DNA of 64,000 nucleotides from NCBI GenBank assembly GCA_002501655.1, contig DANY01000028.1:10191-74190 (forward strand), read 5' to 3'. A model generated the notes under the pieces. It made no database searches. It was not told the origin of the DNA and worked only from the letters and a program-made list of their open reading frames with translations. A program made the position numbers and the translations under genes. Shown piece after piece: positions 8,928-17,840 of the stretch. Source of the stretch: Methanoculleus sp. UBA303 (lineage in GTDB: Archaea > Halobacteriota > Methanomicrobia > Methanomicrobiales > Methanoculleaceae). The number at the start of each line of letters is the position of its first letter. Positions within the stretch are counted from its first letter, which is position 1.

Positions 8928-9545
8928 GTGCAGCCGGAATGTTCCAGTATCGCCGACCTCATGCTCCAGATGGCGTCAAGCATCGAGGATACGGCACGCG
9001 CCATGAACCAGGGAAATGCGGGTCGGTTTCTCAATGAGATTCTCGATGCAAAACGGATCTACCTGGCCGGTGCCGGGCGCTCGGGTCTCGTCGCGAGAGC
9101 ATTCGCCCAGCGCCTGATGCACCTCGGGTTTGAGAGTTACGTCATCGGCGAGACGATCACGCCCGCGTTCGGGCCGGGGGATGTCCTCGTCGCGTTCTCG
9201 GGTTCAGGAGAGACCCGGTCCGTCGTGGACGCGTGCGAGACCGCCCGGGAGATCGGGGGGAAGATCTGTCTCATCACGTCGACTCCGGACTCGCACATCG
9301 GGCGCATGGCCGACTGCATCGTCGAGATCGGGAACAACCGGCTCAAGGATACGGATATCCCGAGTGACTTTGAGATTCGCCAGCTCACCGGGCAGTACCG
9401 GTCAGTATCCTCGTCCTTCGCCCCTCTCGGGACCCTCTTTGAGACCGCGGCGCTGGTCTTCTCCGATGCTATCATCTCTGCCCTTATGGAAGTGAAACAC
9501 TGCACCATCGAGGAACTCAAGGGTCGTCTCGCGAACGTCCAGTGA
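8928..9545 (+). CDS. hxlB: 6-phospho-3-hexuloisomerase
   Basis: A 205-residue single SIS-domain protein. It converts 3-hexulose 6-phosphate to and from fructose 6-phosphate. In archaea lacking the oxidative pentose phosphate route it works with hexulose-phosphate synthase to make ribulose 5-phosphate. Seen: IYLAGAGRSGLVARAFAQRL (SIS phosphate loop), VIGETITPAFGPGDVLVAFS, SGSGETRSV and the C-terminal FEIRQLTG-to-LFETAALVFSDA region. The start is GTG, 10 nt after GGGAGGTAATC. No synthase gene is in the window. It has its own promoter and an oligo-T signal downstream. Confidence 0.93.
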   Translation: MQPECSSIADLMLQMASSIEDTARAMNQGNAGRFLNEILDAKRIYLAGAGRSGLVARAFAQRLMHLGFESYVIGETITPAFGPGDVLVAFSGSGETRSVVDACETAREIGGKICLITSTPDSHIGRMADCIVEIGNNRLKDTDIPSDFEIRQLTGQYRSVSSSFAPLGTLFETAALVFSDAIISALMEVKHCTIEELKGRLANVQ

Positions 9546-9619
9546 GCGGGGTCCCTCGCTGCAGGGAGCCCGGCATCGGCGGTGCGGGAGGTTTTTGGCG
9601 ACGATCGCAGGCGTGAGGG

Positions 9620-9627
9620 TTTTTTTT
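9620..9627 (+). terminator. Oligo-T terminator after hxlB
   Basis: A run of eight T follows the hxlB stop by 75 nt in GC-rich sequence. It suits the oligo-U termination signal of archaeal RNA polymerase; no hairpin is required. Confidence 0.5.
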
Positions 9628-9983
9628 ATCGGGGGTCGCTCTCGGGGGATGCCGTAGTGGACCACTTCATCTAATTTTCCACACCCTCTTCGCGCTTTTC
9701 GCGGTTTAGCTGCGGCCGCGTCGTCCTCTGCACATCGTTACCTCACGCGAAGACCGTGTGGTCACCGGCAGCCCGCCCGGGTGCCAAAACCACCAGAATA
9801 AGGCGACCCGGCACAGTAGCAGAAGCCGTCGCCCCCGGGTGGGTTTCCGTGAGAACGCTCCGGACGTTTCAGGATCTGTCAAAAGTAAATGAAAAGGTAT
9901 TTCTTTAGATAAAAGTAAACTGGATTAGTTATACCGGCGGGCGAGCGGCTTTCAGATGCCCGAAACGAACCTGAGATGATTTC
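9628..9983. promoter_or_regulatory. Leader region of the surface-protein gene at 9984
   Basis: A GC-rich stretch to about 9870 shows no gene. It is followed by an AT-rich promoter region with the 9-mer AAAAGTAAA repeated 30 bp apart at 9881-9889 and 9911-9919, flanking GGTATTTCTTTAGAT. AGTAAA words recur in the promoters near 30955 and 34441 of related genes, so they may be a shared site. Confidence 0.4.
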
Positions 9984-12053
9984 ATGAAACGACCGGAGAT
10001 GCTGCTGATCGCCGTCCTGGTGATTGCAGCGATACTGCTGCCTGCAACGGTGACGGCGGCTGCGGGGACCACCGAGATTCGTATCGCGAGGTACGCGAGC
10101 GACAACCGGACCGTCCTCGACGAGATGACCGTCGACTATCTCTGGATGAAGGAGAATCTTCCTATCTATGGAGATGGGCGGACTCACTACTATCATCAGG
10201 GCCCGGTGCTTGAGGAGCACTGGAACAACGCCCATCCCGACGAGGAATATGACCCCTGGGATCCGGCTGAGGACGTGCTGGGGAGCATCCTCCAGAAAGG
10301 TGACCTCGGGGCCGTGATGGGGACCGGGGTTACGGACCTCTGCGACCTTATCGGCGGAGCGAAAACCGGGGATATGATCGCGGTTAAAAGCCGGGACGGA
10401 TGGAGGAAGACCTACCCCTATGAATATTTCTACCGTCCCGACCCGCGGCAGGGCCCGGCGGTGATCGCCTGGTTCAACGGGGACGAGGCGCCCGGCGACA
10501 GGCAGGGGGTCGGGTACCCGGATACCTGCTATACGTCGGGTATGCGCCTGATCTTCTTCGCGGATACTTCCAAGAACCCCTGGGGCTGGCATGTCTTCGG
10601 GGTCACCGACATGAAGGAGTGCTGGGCCGAGGAGTACTGGAACTACGGGGCGCAGTACCCGTCGGCTGTCGGGGCTTCGGGGAAGTGGGTCAGCGAGATA
10701 GGCATCTACACGAACCAGATGCCCCCGGTGCCTGTTGCAGGCTTTGAGGCGAACGTGACGTCCGATCGGATGCCGCTTGCCGTCAAGTTTAACGATACCT
10801 CCACCGCCCACCCGGGCGTCTGGGCATGGGACTTCGGTGACGGGACTTTGTCGGATGAGCAGAACCCGGAGCATGTCTACGCAAAGCCCGGCACTTACAC
10901 GGTCAGGCTCGCGGTCAAGAACGTTGCCGGGACGGCGAGCGAGACCAGGACCGGTTACATCACCGTCCGGGAGGCGGTGATCCCGGCCGCTGATTTTACC
11001 GTAAACGCGACGTCTGGTGAGTCGCCGCTCGCCGTCGGGTTTACTGATACCTCCACGGGAAAGCCGATGGCGTGGGAGTGGGACTTCGGCGACGGGGCGG
11101 TCTCGACCGAACCGGACCCGGCCCATGTCTACGAGGTTCCGGGGACCTACACGGTGAAACTCACGGTGGAGAACTCGAAGGGGTCGACGACCGCCGCCCG
11201 TGACGTCACCGCGGAGGTGCCGGTGCCTGCGCCGCCGATCGCGTCGTTTGCGGTCGATGCGACGTCCGGGGAGGCGCCGTTTGCGGTTGCGTTCACTGAT
11301 ACCTCGCTGAAGTCGCCGACGGCATGGGCCTGGGATTTTGGGGACGGGAACGCTTCGGACGAGCAGAACCCGACCCACGTCTATGCATCGCCCGGGGTTT
11401 ACACGGTCGCGCTCACGGCAACGAACGACCTCGGCACCGGCAACGTGACGAAACCCCAGTTCATCGCGGCAACCGAGAACGGGAAGACGATCATCTTCCG
11501 CGGGAACGTGCCCCTCGAGAAGGGGACGTTCTCGGTCACGGCGCCGTCGGGGAAGACCTACACCCCGGACAATTGTACCCCGATGGGTGTGCTGGATGTT
11601 GCGTCGAAGATGCAGGGGTTCACCTACGTGATCGGGGACAAGAAGTATGCGGAGAGCAAGCTCCTCTTCCTCGACGGGGTGAACGAGTTCCTGATCGAGA
11701 AGTCGACCGGGAAGACCTGGCTCTGCTACCATAACGGTGAGTTGCTCGACGATTTCGGCAGGCCCTCAACCGACGCCTTCAACCGGCGGCCGGTCGCGGA
11801 CGGGGATACGGTGCTCTTCTGCTACGGGGACTTCTTCATCTTCAGCTCGGGGAAGATGGAACCCAAGAAGGGGTTGAGTCCTGACAATGCGTGTGCGATC
11901 GTAGAGATGACGATCGGCGCCGCGGGTTCCGCGGCTGCGGCGGCGGCGCCGGCCGGGAACGCAAGCGCGCCGGCCGCGGTGCAGCAGTCGCCCCCGGGGA
12001 TATGGCTCCCGTTCTTTGCGATCGGGCTCCTGCTGGTGCTGCGAAGGACCTGA
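9984..12053 (+). CDS. Exported SUOX-like module / triple PKD / DUF4430-like surface protein
   Basis: A 689-residue surface protein. Residues 1-28 form a signal peptide. Residues about 30-250 are a module shared with three other genes here (THYYHQGP, DLCDLIGG, DPRQGPAVIAW, GMRLIFFADTS, WHVFG). Its block order resembles the sulfite-oxidase molybdopterin-binding fold; this is an inference. Three PKD domains follow (about 250-330, 332-410, 412-495), each with a W-x-W-D-F-G-D-G core. Residues about 500-640 look like DUF4430 (FTYVIGDKKYAES, LLDDFGR, DGDTVLFCYGDF). A Pro/Ala-rich linker and a C-terminal hydrophobic segment ending in RRT anchor it to the membrane. It has its own promoter and a T-rich stretch after the stop. 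Confidence 0.85.
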   Translation: MKRPEMLLIAVLVIAAILLPATVTAAAGTTEIRIARYASDNRTVLDEMTVDYLWMKENLPIYGDGRTHYYHQGPVLEEHWNNAHPDEEYDPWDPAEDVLGSILQKGDLGAVMGTGVTDLCDLIGGAKTGDMIAVKSRDGWRKTYPYEYFYRPDPRQGPAVIAWFNGDEAPGDRQGVGYPDTCYTSGMRLIFFADTSKNPWGWHVFGVTDMKECWAEEYWNYGAQYPSAVGASGKWVSEIGIYTNQMPPVPVAGFEANVTSDRMPLAVKFNDTSTAHPGVWAWDFGDGTLSDEQNPEHVYAKPGTYTVRLAVKNVAGTASETRTGYITVREAVIPAADFTVNATSGESPLAVGFTDTSTGKPMAWEWDFGDGAVSTEPDPAHVYEVPGTYTVKLTVENSKGSTTAARDVTAEVPVPAPPIASFAVDATSGEAPFAVAFTDTSLKSPTAWAWDFGDGNASDEQNPTHVYASPGVYTVALTATNDLGTGNVTKPQFIAATENGKTIIFRGNVPLEKGTFSVTAPSGKTYTPDNCTPMGVLDVASKMQGFTYVIGDKKYAESKLLFLDGVNEFLIEKSTGKTWLCYHNGELLDDFGRPSTDAFNRRPVADGDTVLFCYGDFFIFSSGKMEPKKGLSPDNACAIVEMTIGAAGSAAAAAAPAGNASAPAAVQQSPPGIWLPFFAIGLLLVLRRT

Positions 12054-12170
12054 TTTTCTCTTTTTATCCGGTCTTTGGGGATGCGGCGCATGCCGACCGG
12101 ATACCGTTCCTTGTTCGCCGGCGGGCGAGACGTCGGCGTTCTCGCGGTAACGCCGCTGCGGAAGGACGTC
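12054..12170. other. 3' flank of the surface gene
   Basis: A T-rich stretch (TTTTCTCTTTTTATCC) directly after the stop at 12053 probably ends that transcript. GC-rich sequence without recognisable genes follows. Confidence 0.4.
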
Positions 12171-12600
12171 CCGCGCGCGCCGGGTGTCCCGGCGTCCGGT
12201 TTTGCCGTGGGTTCAACCGCCCGGCGTTCTCCGGCGGTGCGGGGCCGCATATGGTCTTGAGCGGATCGCGGGATCGTCGGGGAGTTGCGCAACCACAACG
12301 GCGAAAACGGCGATCGGGGAGCATGTGTACCATCCCGGATGTGGCGCCCCGGTTTCTTGTTCCGGGTGCTGTGCAGAACCCTTATTGTATGTCACGTGCC
12401 GTAAACGAGAAATATTTAACAAAAGGCTTAAGTTCAGGTAATGTGATTGATCTCTTGTCAAGCCGGCCTGCTGGTATGCTGTATGGATCGGCTTGCGGGA
12501 GCAGTCATGAGACGAGATGTATTCCCAAAAGTGAGGGCGATTCCGGCAGCCTGCTGCCTGGTCATCGCCCTGATGCTCCTCGCGGCGCCGGCAATGGCGG
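12171..12600 (+). repeat. Duplicated upstream region, copy 1
   Basis: This segment is repeated, diverged but colinear, at 17367-17760. The best conserved parts are around GGGGAGTTGCGCAACCAC, GCGCCCCGGTTTCTTGTTCC, the TATA box and the first codons of the gene at 12507. It shows that promoter and gene start were duplicated together. Confidence 0.85.
12410..12420 (+). promoter_or_regulatory. TATA box, AAATATTTAAC
   Basis: AAATATTTAACAAAAGGCTTAAG is conserved at the same place in the second copy (17580-17590) although the protein start there has decayed. It lies about 90 nt before the ATG at 12507, so the leader is long. Confidence 0.55.
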
Positions 12601-13742
12601 CGACGACGCAGGTGAACGTAACGAAGTACTGTGACAACAACTACTCGACTGCCGTGAAGACGGCGAACTTGACCGTTGCCAACCTCATGGCCAATTACAC
12701 ACAGGTCTACAGCAACGGCCCACTGTATATGCAAAAAGGCACCTTCGACCTGAATGATACCTGGGGCGATGCCAACCAGGGTATGGTCTACTATGGTGAG
12801 CACAACGGCACCTACGTCAGCAACATCACCGGCGAGGTCGGTGGGATGAGCGACGGCGACGAGCTCTGGGTTCTCGGGATCGATAAGCCGATCACCCGGT
12901 ACTTCGGGTACGACAACGTCTACACGCCGAACAGCAGGCAGGGCGATATGATTCTTGCCTGGTGGGACAACGAGACCGGCCTTGCGGGCAACACCTGGAA
13001 CAGTGGCCTCTGTCTCTTCTTCTACACGCCGCCCTCGGTCTACGGCTTTGCAGACTCCCTGAACCTGACCAACCGTGACATGGAGGCCTCGTTCGATTCC
13101 TGGTACCAGCGGTTTGTTCCTGATAAATACAACGTCAGCGCTCTCTACCCTGCGGCAAATGGACTCTCGGTGAAGAACGTTACCGACCTGCTGATCTACC
13201 CGCCGCACCGATATGACTTCAACACCACTGGTGACACAGACGAGTGGGCGTATGAGGGAGGCGTGAGCGGTGTGCCGACCAGCGCAACCGTGCCGAGCAC
13301 AGCGTTCAGCAGCACGTCAGAGATTGCTGATAATGACAGCAGTGTTTACTGGACGAACACCACAGATGACGGCAAGTATGCCGCCCAGCGCTTTGTCTTC
13401 ACATTGAAAGAGAGCGCTGCGAACGTCGAGAGACTCAACGTTACCTGGAAGGGGAGTGGCACTCACGACAACGTATCTGCGACGCAGGGTGCCGACCTCT
13501 ACATCTGGAACGGCGGCAGCAGCAGCTACGAGAAGCTCGCTGATACGAGCAGCAACAGCACAACGACGCTCACCGGCGGCAACGCCTCGGTAGCCACGAA
13601 CTATGTTGTCGACGGCAATGTGACGGTGCTTGTGATGCAGAAGAGTGCGCAACAGCCTGTTGGTGAGGATGGAAAGTATTATTCGCATCTTGCAACCGAT
13701 CACGTGAAACTCGTGGTGACCCATCACCACTCTAACTCTTAA
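12507..13742 (+). CDS. Secreted protein with divergent SUOX-like module and C-terminal jelly-roll-like region
   Basis: A 411-residue exported protein. The ATG at 12507 gives a clean signal peptide (RRDVFPK then ALMLLAAPAMA) behind a CGGGAG; the frame opens 60 nt earlier but that extension spoils the signal. Residues about 35-230 are a divergent form of the module in the gene at 9984: VTKYCDNN, SNGPLYMQ, GGMSDGDELWVLG, NSRQGDMILAWW and LCLFFYTPPS occupy equivalent places. The conserved Cys of the other modules is absent. Residues about 235-405 look like a beta-sandwich (WKGSGTHDN, ADLYIWNGG). There is no C-terminal anchor, so it may be released or held non-covalently. It is 25 nt before the next gene. 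Confidence 0.8.
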   Translation: MRRDVFPKVRAIPAACCLVIALMLLAAPAMAATTQVNVTKYCDNNYSTAVKTANLTVANLMANYTQVYSNGPLYMQKGTFDLNDTWGDANQGMVYYGEHNGTYVSNITGEVGGMSDGDELWVLGIDKPITRYFGYDNVYTPNSRQGDMILAWWDNETGLAGNTWNSGLCLFFYTPPSVYGFADSLNLTNRDMEASFDSWYQRFVPDKYNVSALYPAANGLSVKNVTDLLIYPPHRYDFNTTGDTDEWAYEGGVSGVPTSATVPSTAFSSTSEIADNDSSVYWTNTTDDGKYAAQRFVFTLKESAANVERLNVTWKGSGTHDNVSATQGADLYIWNGGSSSYEKLADTSSNSTTTLTGGNASVATNYVVDGNVTVLVMQKSAQQPVGEDGKYYSHLATDHVKLVVTHHHSNS

Positions 13743-13767
13743 CCCTTTTTTCCCTATTTCTGGTGAT

Positions 13768-16700
13768 ATGATGAAAACATACCTACCTCTTGCCGTTGTA
13801 CTTGGCTTGTTCTGTATTATGGTCCCCGTATCGGCGGAGCCAACGATATGGCACGTCGCCGCCGAGGAGGCGGATTTCACTACTATCCAGGCGGCGGTTG
13901 ATGCCGCTTCGCCGGGCGATACGATCTATGTCCTGCCCGGGACGTATTCGCGGTTCAGTGTGGGAAAACCGCACCTGACCATTCAGGCCCTTACAGGTGA
14001 TGGACCTGTCATCGTGGATGGTGGAGGCGGCTGTCTCAGAGTATCGTCTGATGCAACGGGAATGATCCTTGACGGATTTACACTCGTCAACACAGAAATT
14101 GGTATTGAACTTGGTCCTGCACCGGATTCCATTATCCGGAACTGTAATTTCCTTGGATTAATCTGTGAGGGATTGATTCTCACTCACTCGAACGTCACTA
14201 TTATTGATAATACTATCACAAATGCAGTAGGAGGGGCGGCATTAACTGTACGGGGTCCATCGTGCAGAATTATCAACAATACATTTGTTGACAATACGAA
14301 CGAATGGAGTACAGTGTATATCCGGGCTGGAAGCCAGAATGCAACAGTTACAGGTAATCTCTTCGAAAACTGCACCGGAATACGCGTCCTCACTCTTAGT
14401 GAAGTAAGCGGATGCACCGTTGCAAATAATACCTTCAAGAATGACATCGATCCCATCAGAATCCGGAAAACAACGGCAACCGACAACACCATCGTCGGGA
14501 ACCTGTTCAATGGAAAGGGGATTCAATTTGAGAGCGCCGGCGAGAACAACCGGATCTACCAGAACAACAACGTCTCCGGCGTCACTCTGGTATCCGGCAC
14601 CGCCCCGGCCACCACTCACTGGAACTCCACCGCCCCCGTCACCTACACCTACGACGGCGTTGAGCACACCGGCTTCGTCGGCAACTTCTGGTCGAGCTAC
14701 GCCGCATCCGACGCGGACGGCGACGGCATCCTCGACACACCCCACGTCCTCCCGGACGGCCTCGGCACCGACCACGCACCCCTGGCGGGAGCGTGGGAGA
14801 ACGGCGTCATCGCCAGCCCGGCTCCCGAACCGAAGACCTGGTACGTCGGTGAGGGCGGGGACTACGCCGCCATCCAGGCGGCGGTCGACGCCGCCGCTGC
14901 GGGCGACACCATCGTCGTGAAGGACGGCGCCTACACCGAGAACGTGCTCGTCGACAGGGCTCTGACCCTCATGACCGAGAACGGCCCGGCGAACGTCACC
15001 GTCACCGCCGCCGTGCCCACGAAGCCGGTCTTCGACCTCAGGGCAGACGGCATCACCATCAGGGGCTTTACGACCCGCGGCCCGACCAATGAACACGTCG
15101 CCTCGATCGAGAGCGTCGGCTACGACGACTGCCTGATCATCGGCAACGACTGCGGCGGCGAGTGCTACAACGGCATCCACCTCGGCGGCAACGCCACTAA
15201 CTGCACGATCACCGAGAACTCCTGCCACGGCAACACCAAGCGCGGCATCAGCCTCAGGGACGACGCCTGCGGCAACTTTGTCTACAACAACACCTGCACC
15301 GGCAACGCCGACCAGATCTGCGCGAAAGACAACTCCCACGACAACTACATCTGGGCCAACACCTTCGCCGGCAGCGTCCAGTGCCTCGGCGAAGACACCT
15401 GTCACTCGCCCGAAGAGGTCGCCTACACCTACAACGGTGTCGGGTACACCGGCTACGTCGGCAACTACTACAGCGGCTACACCGGCATCGACGCCGACGG
15501 CAACGGCATCGGCGACACCCCCGTGTTCATAGGCCACGACAAGTACACGAACACCGACCGCTACGACAACTACCCCATGATGGGTCCGTGGACGGGCCCG
15601 TGGCGGAACGGAACCATCGTCTTCGTTGAGCCCGCTCCGGCGACTCCGTCCGATGTGACGATCACCTCCCCGGCCCCGGGCAGCACCTACGCGACCGGCG
15701 TTCAGGTGCACCTTGCGGCAACCGCAACCGGCACCGGCCTCACCTACACCTGGGACCTCGGCAACGGCGACAACGTCACCGGGCAGACTGCCGACTACAC
15801 CTACGCGACCGTTGGCAACTACACCATCACCCTGACCGTGGCAAACAGTGCAGGCTCGGCGAGCGCATCGACCAGCATCGTCATCCAGGATTCGGCACCC
15901 TCGTACACCATCCTGTACCAGGATACGGTCACCATCACGAACGGCAGCACGATCCGGGCCGCCATCTCCTCGCGCTCCGGGGGCTACAAGCCCGGTGAGG
16001 ACTCCATCGAGATCCCGGCAAACAGCGTCGGCGGCATGCTGAACGCCGGCGGCTTTGTCTTCGACATGTGGAAGAGCAAAAAGCCGGTCCCGACCTACTC
16101 GCTGATGGACATCACCACCCCCGAGGGGGTCTGCTACCCGAACGTCCAGAACGCGACGGCGGATCTCGCCTGGCGGTCCTTCGACGGCATGACCTCTGCC
16201 GCAACGAGGTACGACCCGGACGTCGCCCTCGCCAACGGCACCACCATCTACACGGTCTACGGCGACTACAATGTCGTAAAGTCCGACCCGAGCGGCGCCC
16301 GGTACGTGATCGTCACCACGCTCAACATCGTTGAGCCCGGCCCGGCGATTACACCGGTCGCCGGCTTCGCCGCGAGCACCACGTCCGGCGACGCCCCGCT
16401 CGCGGTCGCGTTCACCGATCGGTCGACCAACACCCCGACCTCCTGGTCCTGGGCCTTCGGCGACGGGGCGACCTCCGCCGAACAGAACCCGGTCCACACC
16501 TACACGACCGCGGGCACCTACACCGTGACCCTCACGGTCGCGAACACGGCCGGGAGCGACAGCGCGACGAAGACCATCACCGTGACCGAATCCAGCGGCG
16601 AGGAGGCGAGCGTCCTCACCCTTCATTCGGGCTGGAACTTCGTCTCGACCCCGAAACGCCTCGCTGACGGTGCGAACACCTTCGCCATCTTCAACGGCGT

Positions 16701-17112
16701 CGATACCGCCGGCCACACGATCCTGCTCTACGACGGGCTGGACTACGACTGGAAGATGATGAGCCCGACGGACACCTTCCGGCCGCTTGACGCGGTCTGG
16801 ATCTACGCGAACACATCGTACACGATCCCGCTCACCTTCGCCGCTGGCGCACCTGAGCTCCCGCCCGCAAAGGACCTCGGCAAAGGCTGGAACGCGATCG
16901 GCTTCACCGGCACCGCCCCCCAGTCCGCGGCACCCACCCTGCTGTCGCTCGGCGACCGGTGGGCCACCCTGATCGGCTACGATGCAAAAGAGCAGAAGTA
17001 TGAGAACGCGATCATCCGCAGCCCGGAGAGCGCAACGCAGAAGATGCAGCCCATGCAGGGCTACTGGATCTACATGACCCAGGCGGAGACGCTTGCCGCC
17101 ATCAGCGGCTAG
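13768..17112 (+). CDS. Exported double beta-helix / PKD surface protein with GWNFVSTP C-terminal module
   Basis: A 1114-residue protein starting at the first of two tandem ATGs after GGTGAT. Signal peptide 1-23. Two right-handed beta-helix domains follow (about 25-350 and 355-620); each opens with a TIQAAVDAA/GDTI motif, has NosD/PbH1-like rungs rich in N, and ends with a G-F/Y-V-G-N-F/Y strand and an Asp-rich loop (DADGDGILDTPHV). Then come a PKD-like domain (about 625-710), a DUF4430-like region (about 712-855), a canonical PKD (about 860-945) and the C-terminal module (about 950-1114) with LHSGWNFVSTPKRL, VWIYANTSYTIPL and MQGYWIYMTQAETLAAIS. Two other genes here share that last module. 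It has no membrane anchor. A paralogue lies at 17837. Confidence 0.85.
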   Translation: MMKTYLPLAVVLGLFCIMVPVSAEPTIWHVAAEEADFTTIQAAVDAASPGDTIYVLPGTYSRFSVGKPHLTIQALTGDGPVIVDGGGGCLRVSSDATGMILDGFTLVNTEIGIELGPAPDSIIRNCNFLGLICEGLILTHSNVTIIDNTITNAVGGAALTVRGPSCRIINNTFVDNTNEWSTVYIRAGSQNATVTGNLFENCTGIRVLTLSEVSGCTVANNTFKNDIDPIRIRKTTATDNTIVGNLFNGKGIQFESAGENNRIYQNNNVSGVTLVSGTAPATTHWNSTAPVTYTYDGVEHTGFVGNFWSSYAASDADGDGILDTPHVLPDGLGTDHAPLAGAWENGVIASPAPEPKTWYVGEGGDYAAIQAAVDAAAAGDTIVVKDGAYTENVLVDRALTLMTENGPANVTVTAAVPTKPVFDLRADGITIRGFTTRGPTNEHVASIESVGYDDCLIIGNDCGGECYNGIHLGGNATNCTITENSCHGNTKRGISLRDDACGNFVYNNTCTGNADQICAKDNSHDNYIWANTFAGSVQCLGEDTCHSPEEVAYTYNGVGYTGYVGNYYSGYTGIDADGNGIGDTPVFIGHDKYTNTDRYDNYPMMGPWTGPWRNGTIVFVEPAPATPSDVTITSPAPGSTYATGVQVHLAATATGTGLTYTWDLGNGDNVTGQTADYTYATVGNYTITLTVANSAGSASASTSIVIQDSAPSYTILYQDTVTITNGSTIRAAISSRSGGYKPGEDSIEIPANSVGGMLNAGGFVFDMWKSKKPVPTYSLMDITTPEGVCYPNVQNATADLAWRSFDGMTSAATRYDPDVALANGTTIYTVYGDYNVVKSDPSGARYVIVTTLNIVEPGPAITPVAGFAASTTSGDAPLAVAFTDRSTNTPTSWSWAFGDGATSAEQNPVHTYTTAGTYTVTLTVANTAGSDSATKTITVTESSGEEASVLTLHSGWNFVSTPKRLADGANTFAIFNGVDTAGHTILLYDGLDYDWKMMSPTDTFRPLDAVWIYANTSYTIPLTFAAGAPELPPAKDLGKGWNAIGFTGTAPQSAAPTLLSLGDRWATLIGYDAKEQKYENAIIRSPESATQKMQPMQGYWIYMTQAETLAAISG

Positions 17113-17120
17113 AGCGTGAA

Positions 17121-17225
17121 GTGCGACAGGGTACATGCACGGTCCTCCTCTCCGGCCTCGCCGCCGGTGCGGCGGCGGCCGGGGGAGGCCCCCCCTCCCC
17201 CGGCGTTCTATGGGGGCGCAGCCGT
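17121..17225 (+). pseudogene. Decayed start of a third TIGG-domain (20250-type) gene
   Basis: Immediately after the beta-helix gene, a GTG-initiated frame reads VRQGTCTVLLSGLAAGAA then AAGGGPPSP. This aligns with the signal peptide of the intact gene at 20250 (MRLGITLILLLGLVAGAAAA, GGGTPTLP), and the GTGAAG before it also matches. Homology then fades within about 20 codons, so only the signal peptide survives. Confidence 0.75.
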
Positions 17226-17366
17226 GCACGTTTACCCCGGAAAGGAAAAATCAGGTTTTTACATTTTTCGTCGATCCGCTTCGTGATCGGCAGCGCCCGC
17301 AGCGGCTTTTGTTGAGCGAAACGTCGATCGTGGACGAGTGACGCCTGTCGTCGCCGTCCAGGGGTC
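17226..17366. other. Intergenic, no gene recognised
   Basis: This joins the decayed signal-peptide remnant to the second duplicated upstream region. A short T-rich run (GGTTTTTACATTTTTCG, near 17255-17271) may terminate the upstream transcript. Confidence 0.35.
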
Positions 17367-17760
17367 CGCGCGTACCGGGAGCCCCGGCGTCCGGCGTTCT
17401 CCGGCGGTGCGGAACTGTTTCCGGTCCCCGTACGGATCCGGGATCGCAGGGGAGTTGCGCAACCACGAAGGCGAATGCGGCGATCGGGGAGCATGTGTAC
17501 CATCCCGAATATGGCGCCCCGGTTTCTTGTTCCGGGTGCTGTGCAGAACCCTTATCGTATATGACGTTCCGTAAACTAAAAATATTTAACAAAAGGCTTA
17601 AGTTTAGCCAATATAATTGATCTTTAACCAGGCCGCCTGCCGTAAGGATCGGCTTCTGGGGGTTATTGCATAAGACGCGACGTATTCCCAAAAGCGAGGG
17701 CGATTCCGGCAGCCTGCTGCCCGGCCATCGCCCCGGTGTTCCTTGCGGCGGTGACGGCCG
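17367..17760 (+). repeat. Duplicated upstream region, copy 2
   Basis: Diverged colinear copy of 12171-12600, including the TATA box AAATATTTAAC (17580-17590) and the first codons of the 12507-type gene. The promoter is better preserved than the coding start downstream, so it may now serve the beta-helix gene at 17837. Confidence 0.85.
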
Positions 17761-17840
17761 GGGTAACGGCGACGAAGCACGATGACGACGCCGTGGCGAT
17801 CAGTTACCTCACTGACTCCTGCACATTACAGGTGATATGA
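17670..17840 (+). pseudogene. Truncated remnant of a 12507-type gene, start codon lost
   Basis: ATA stands where the ATG should be. The frame then reads RRDVFPKARAIPAACCPAIA, nearly the signal peptide of the gene at 12507. It continues for about 35 divergent codons and stops at TGA 17838-17840, overlapping the ATG of the next gene. About 85 percent of the original gene is gone. In-frame GTG codons remain, so a mini-peptide is not excluded. Confidence 0.8.

Noticed and set aside
14242-17229. Minus-strand ORF of 995 codons
   Set aside because: It is antisense to the beta-helix gene; its Gly/Arg/Val/Asp-rich composition is the typical mirror of GC-rich PKD coding DNA, and it has no domain.
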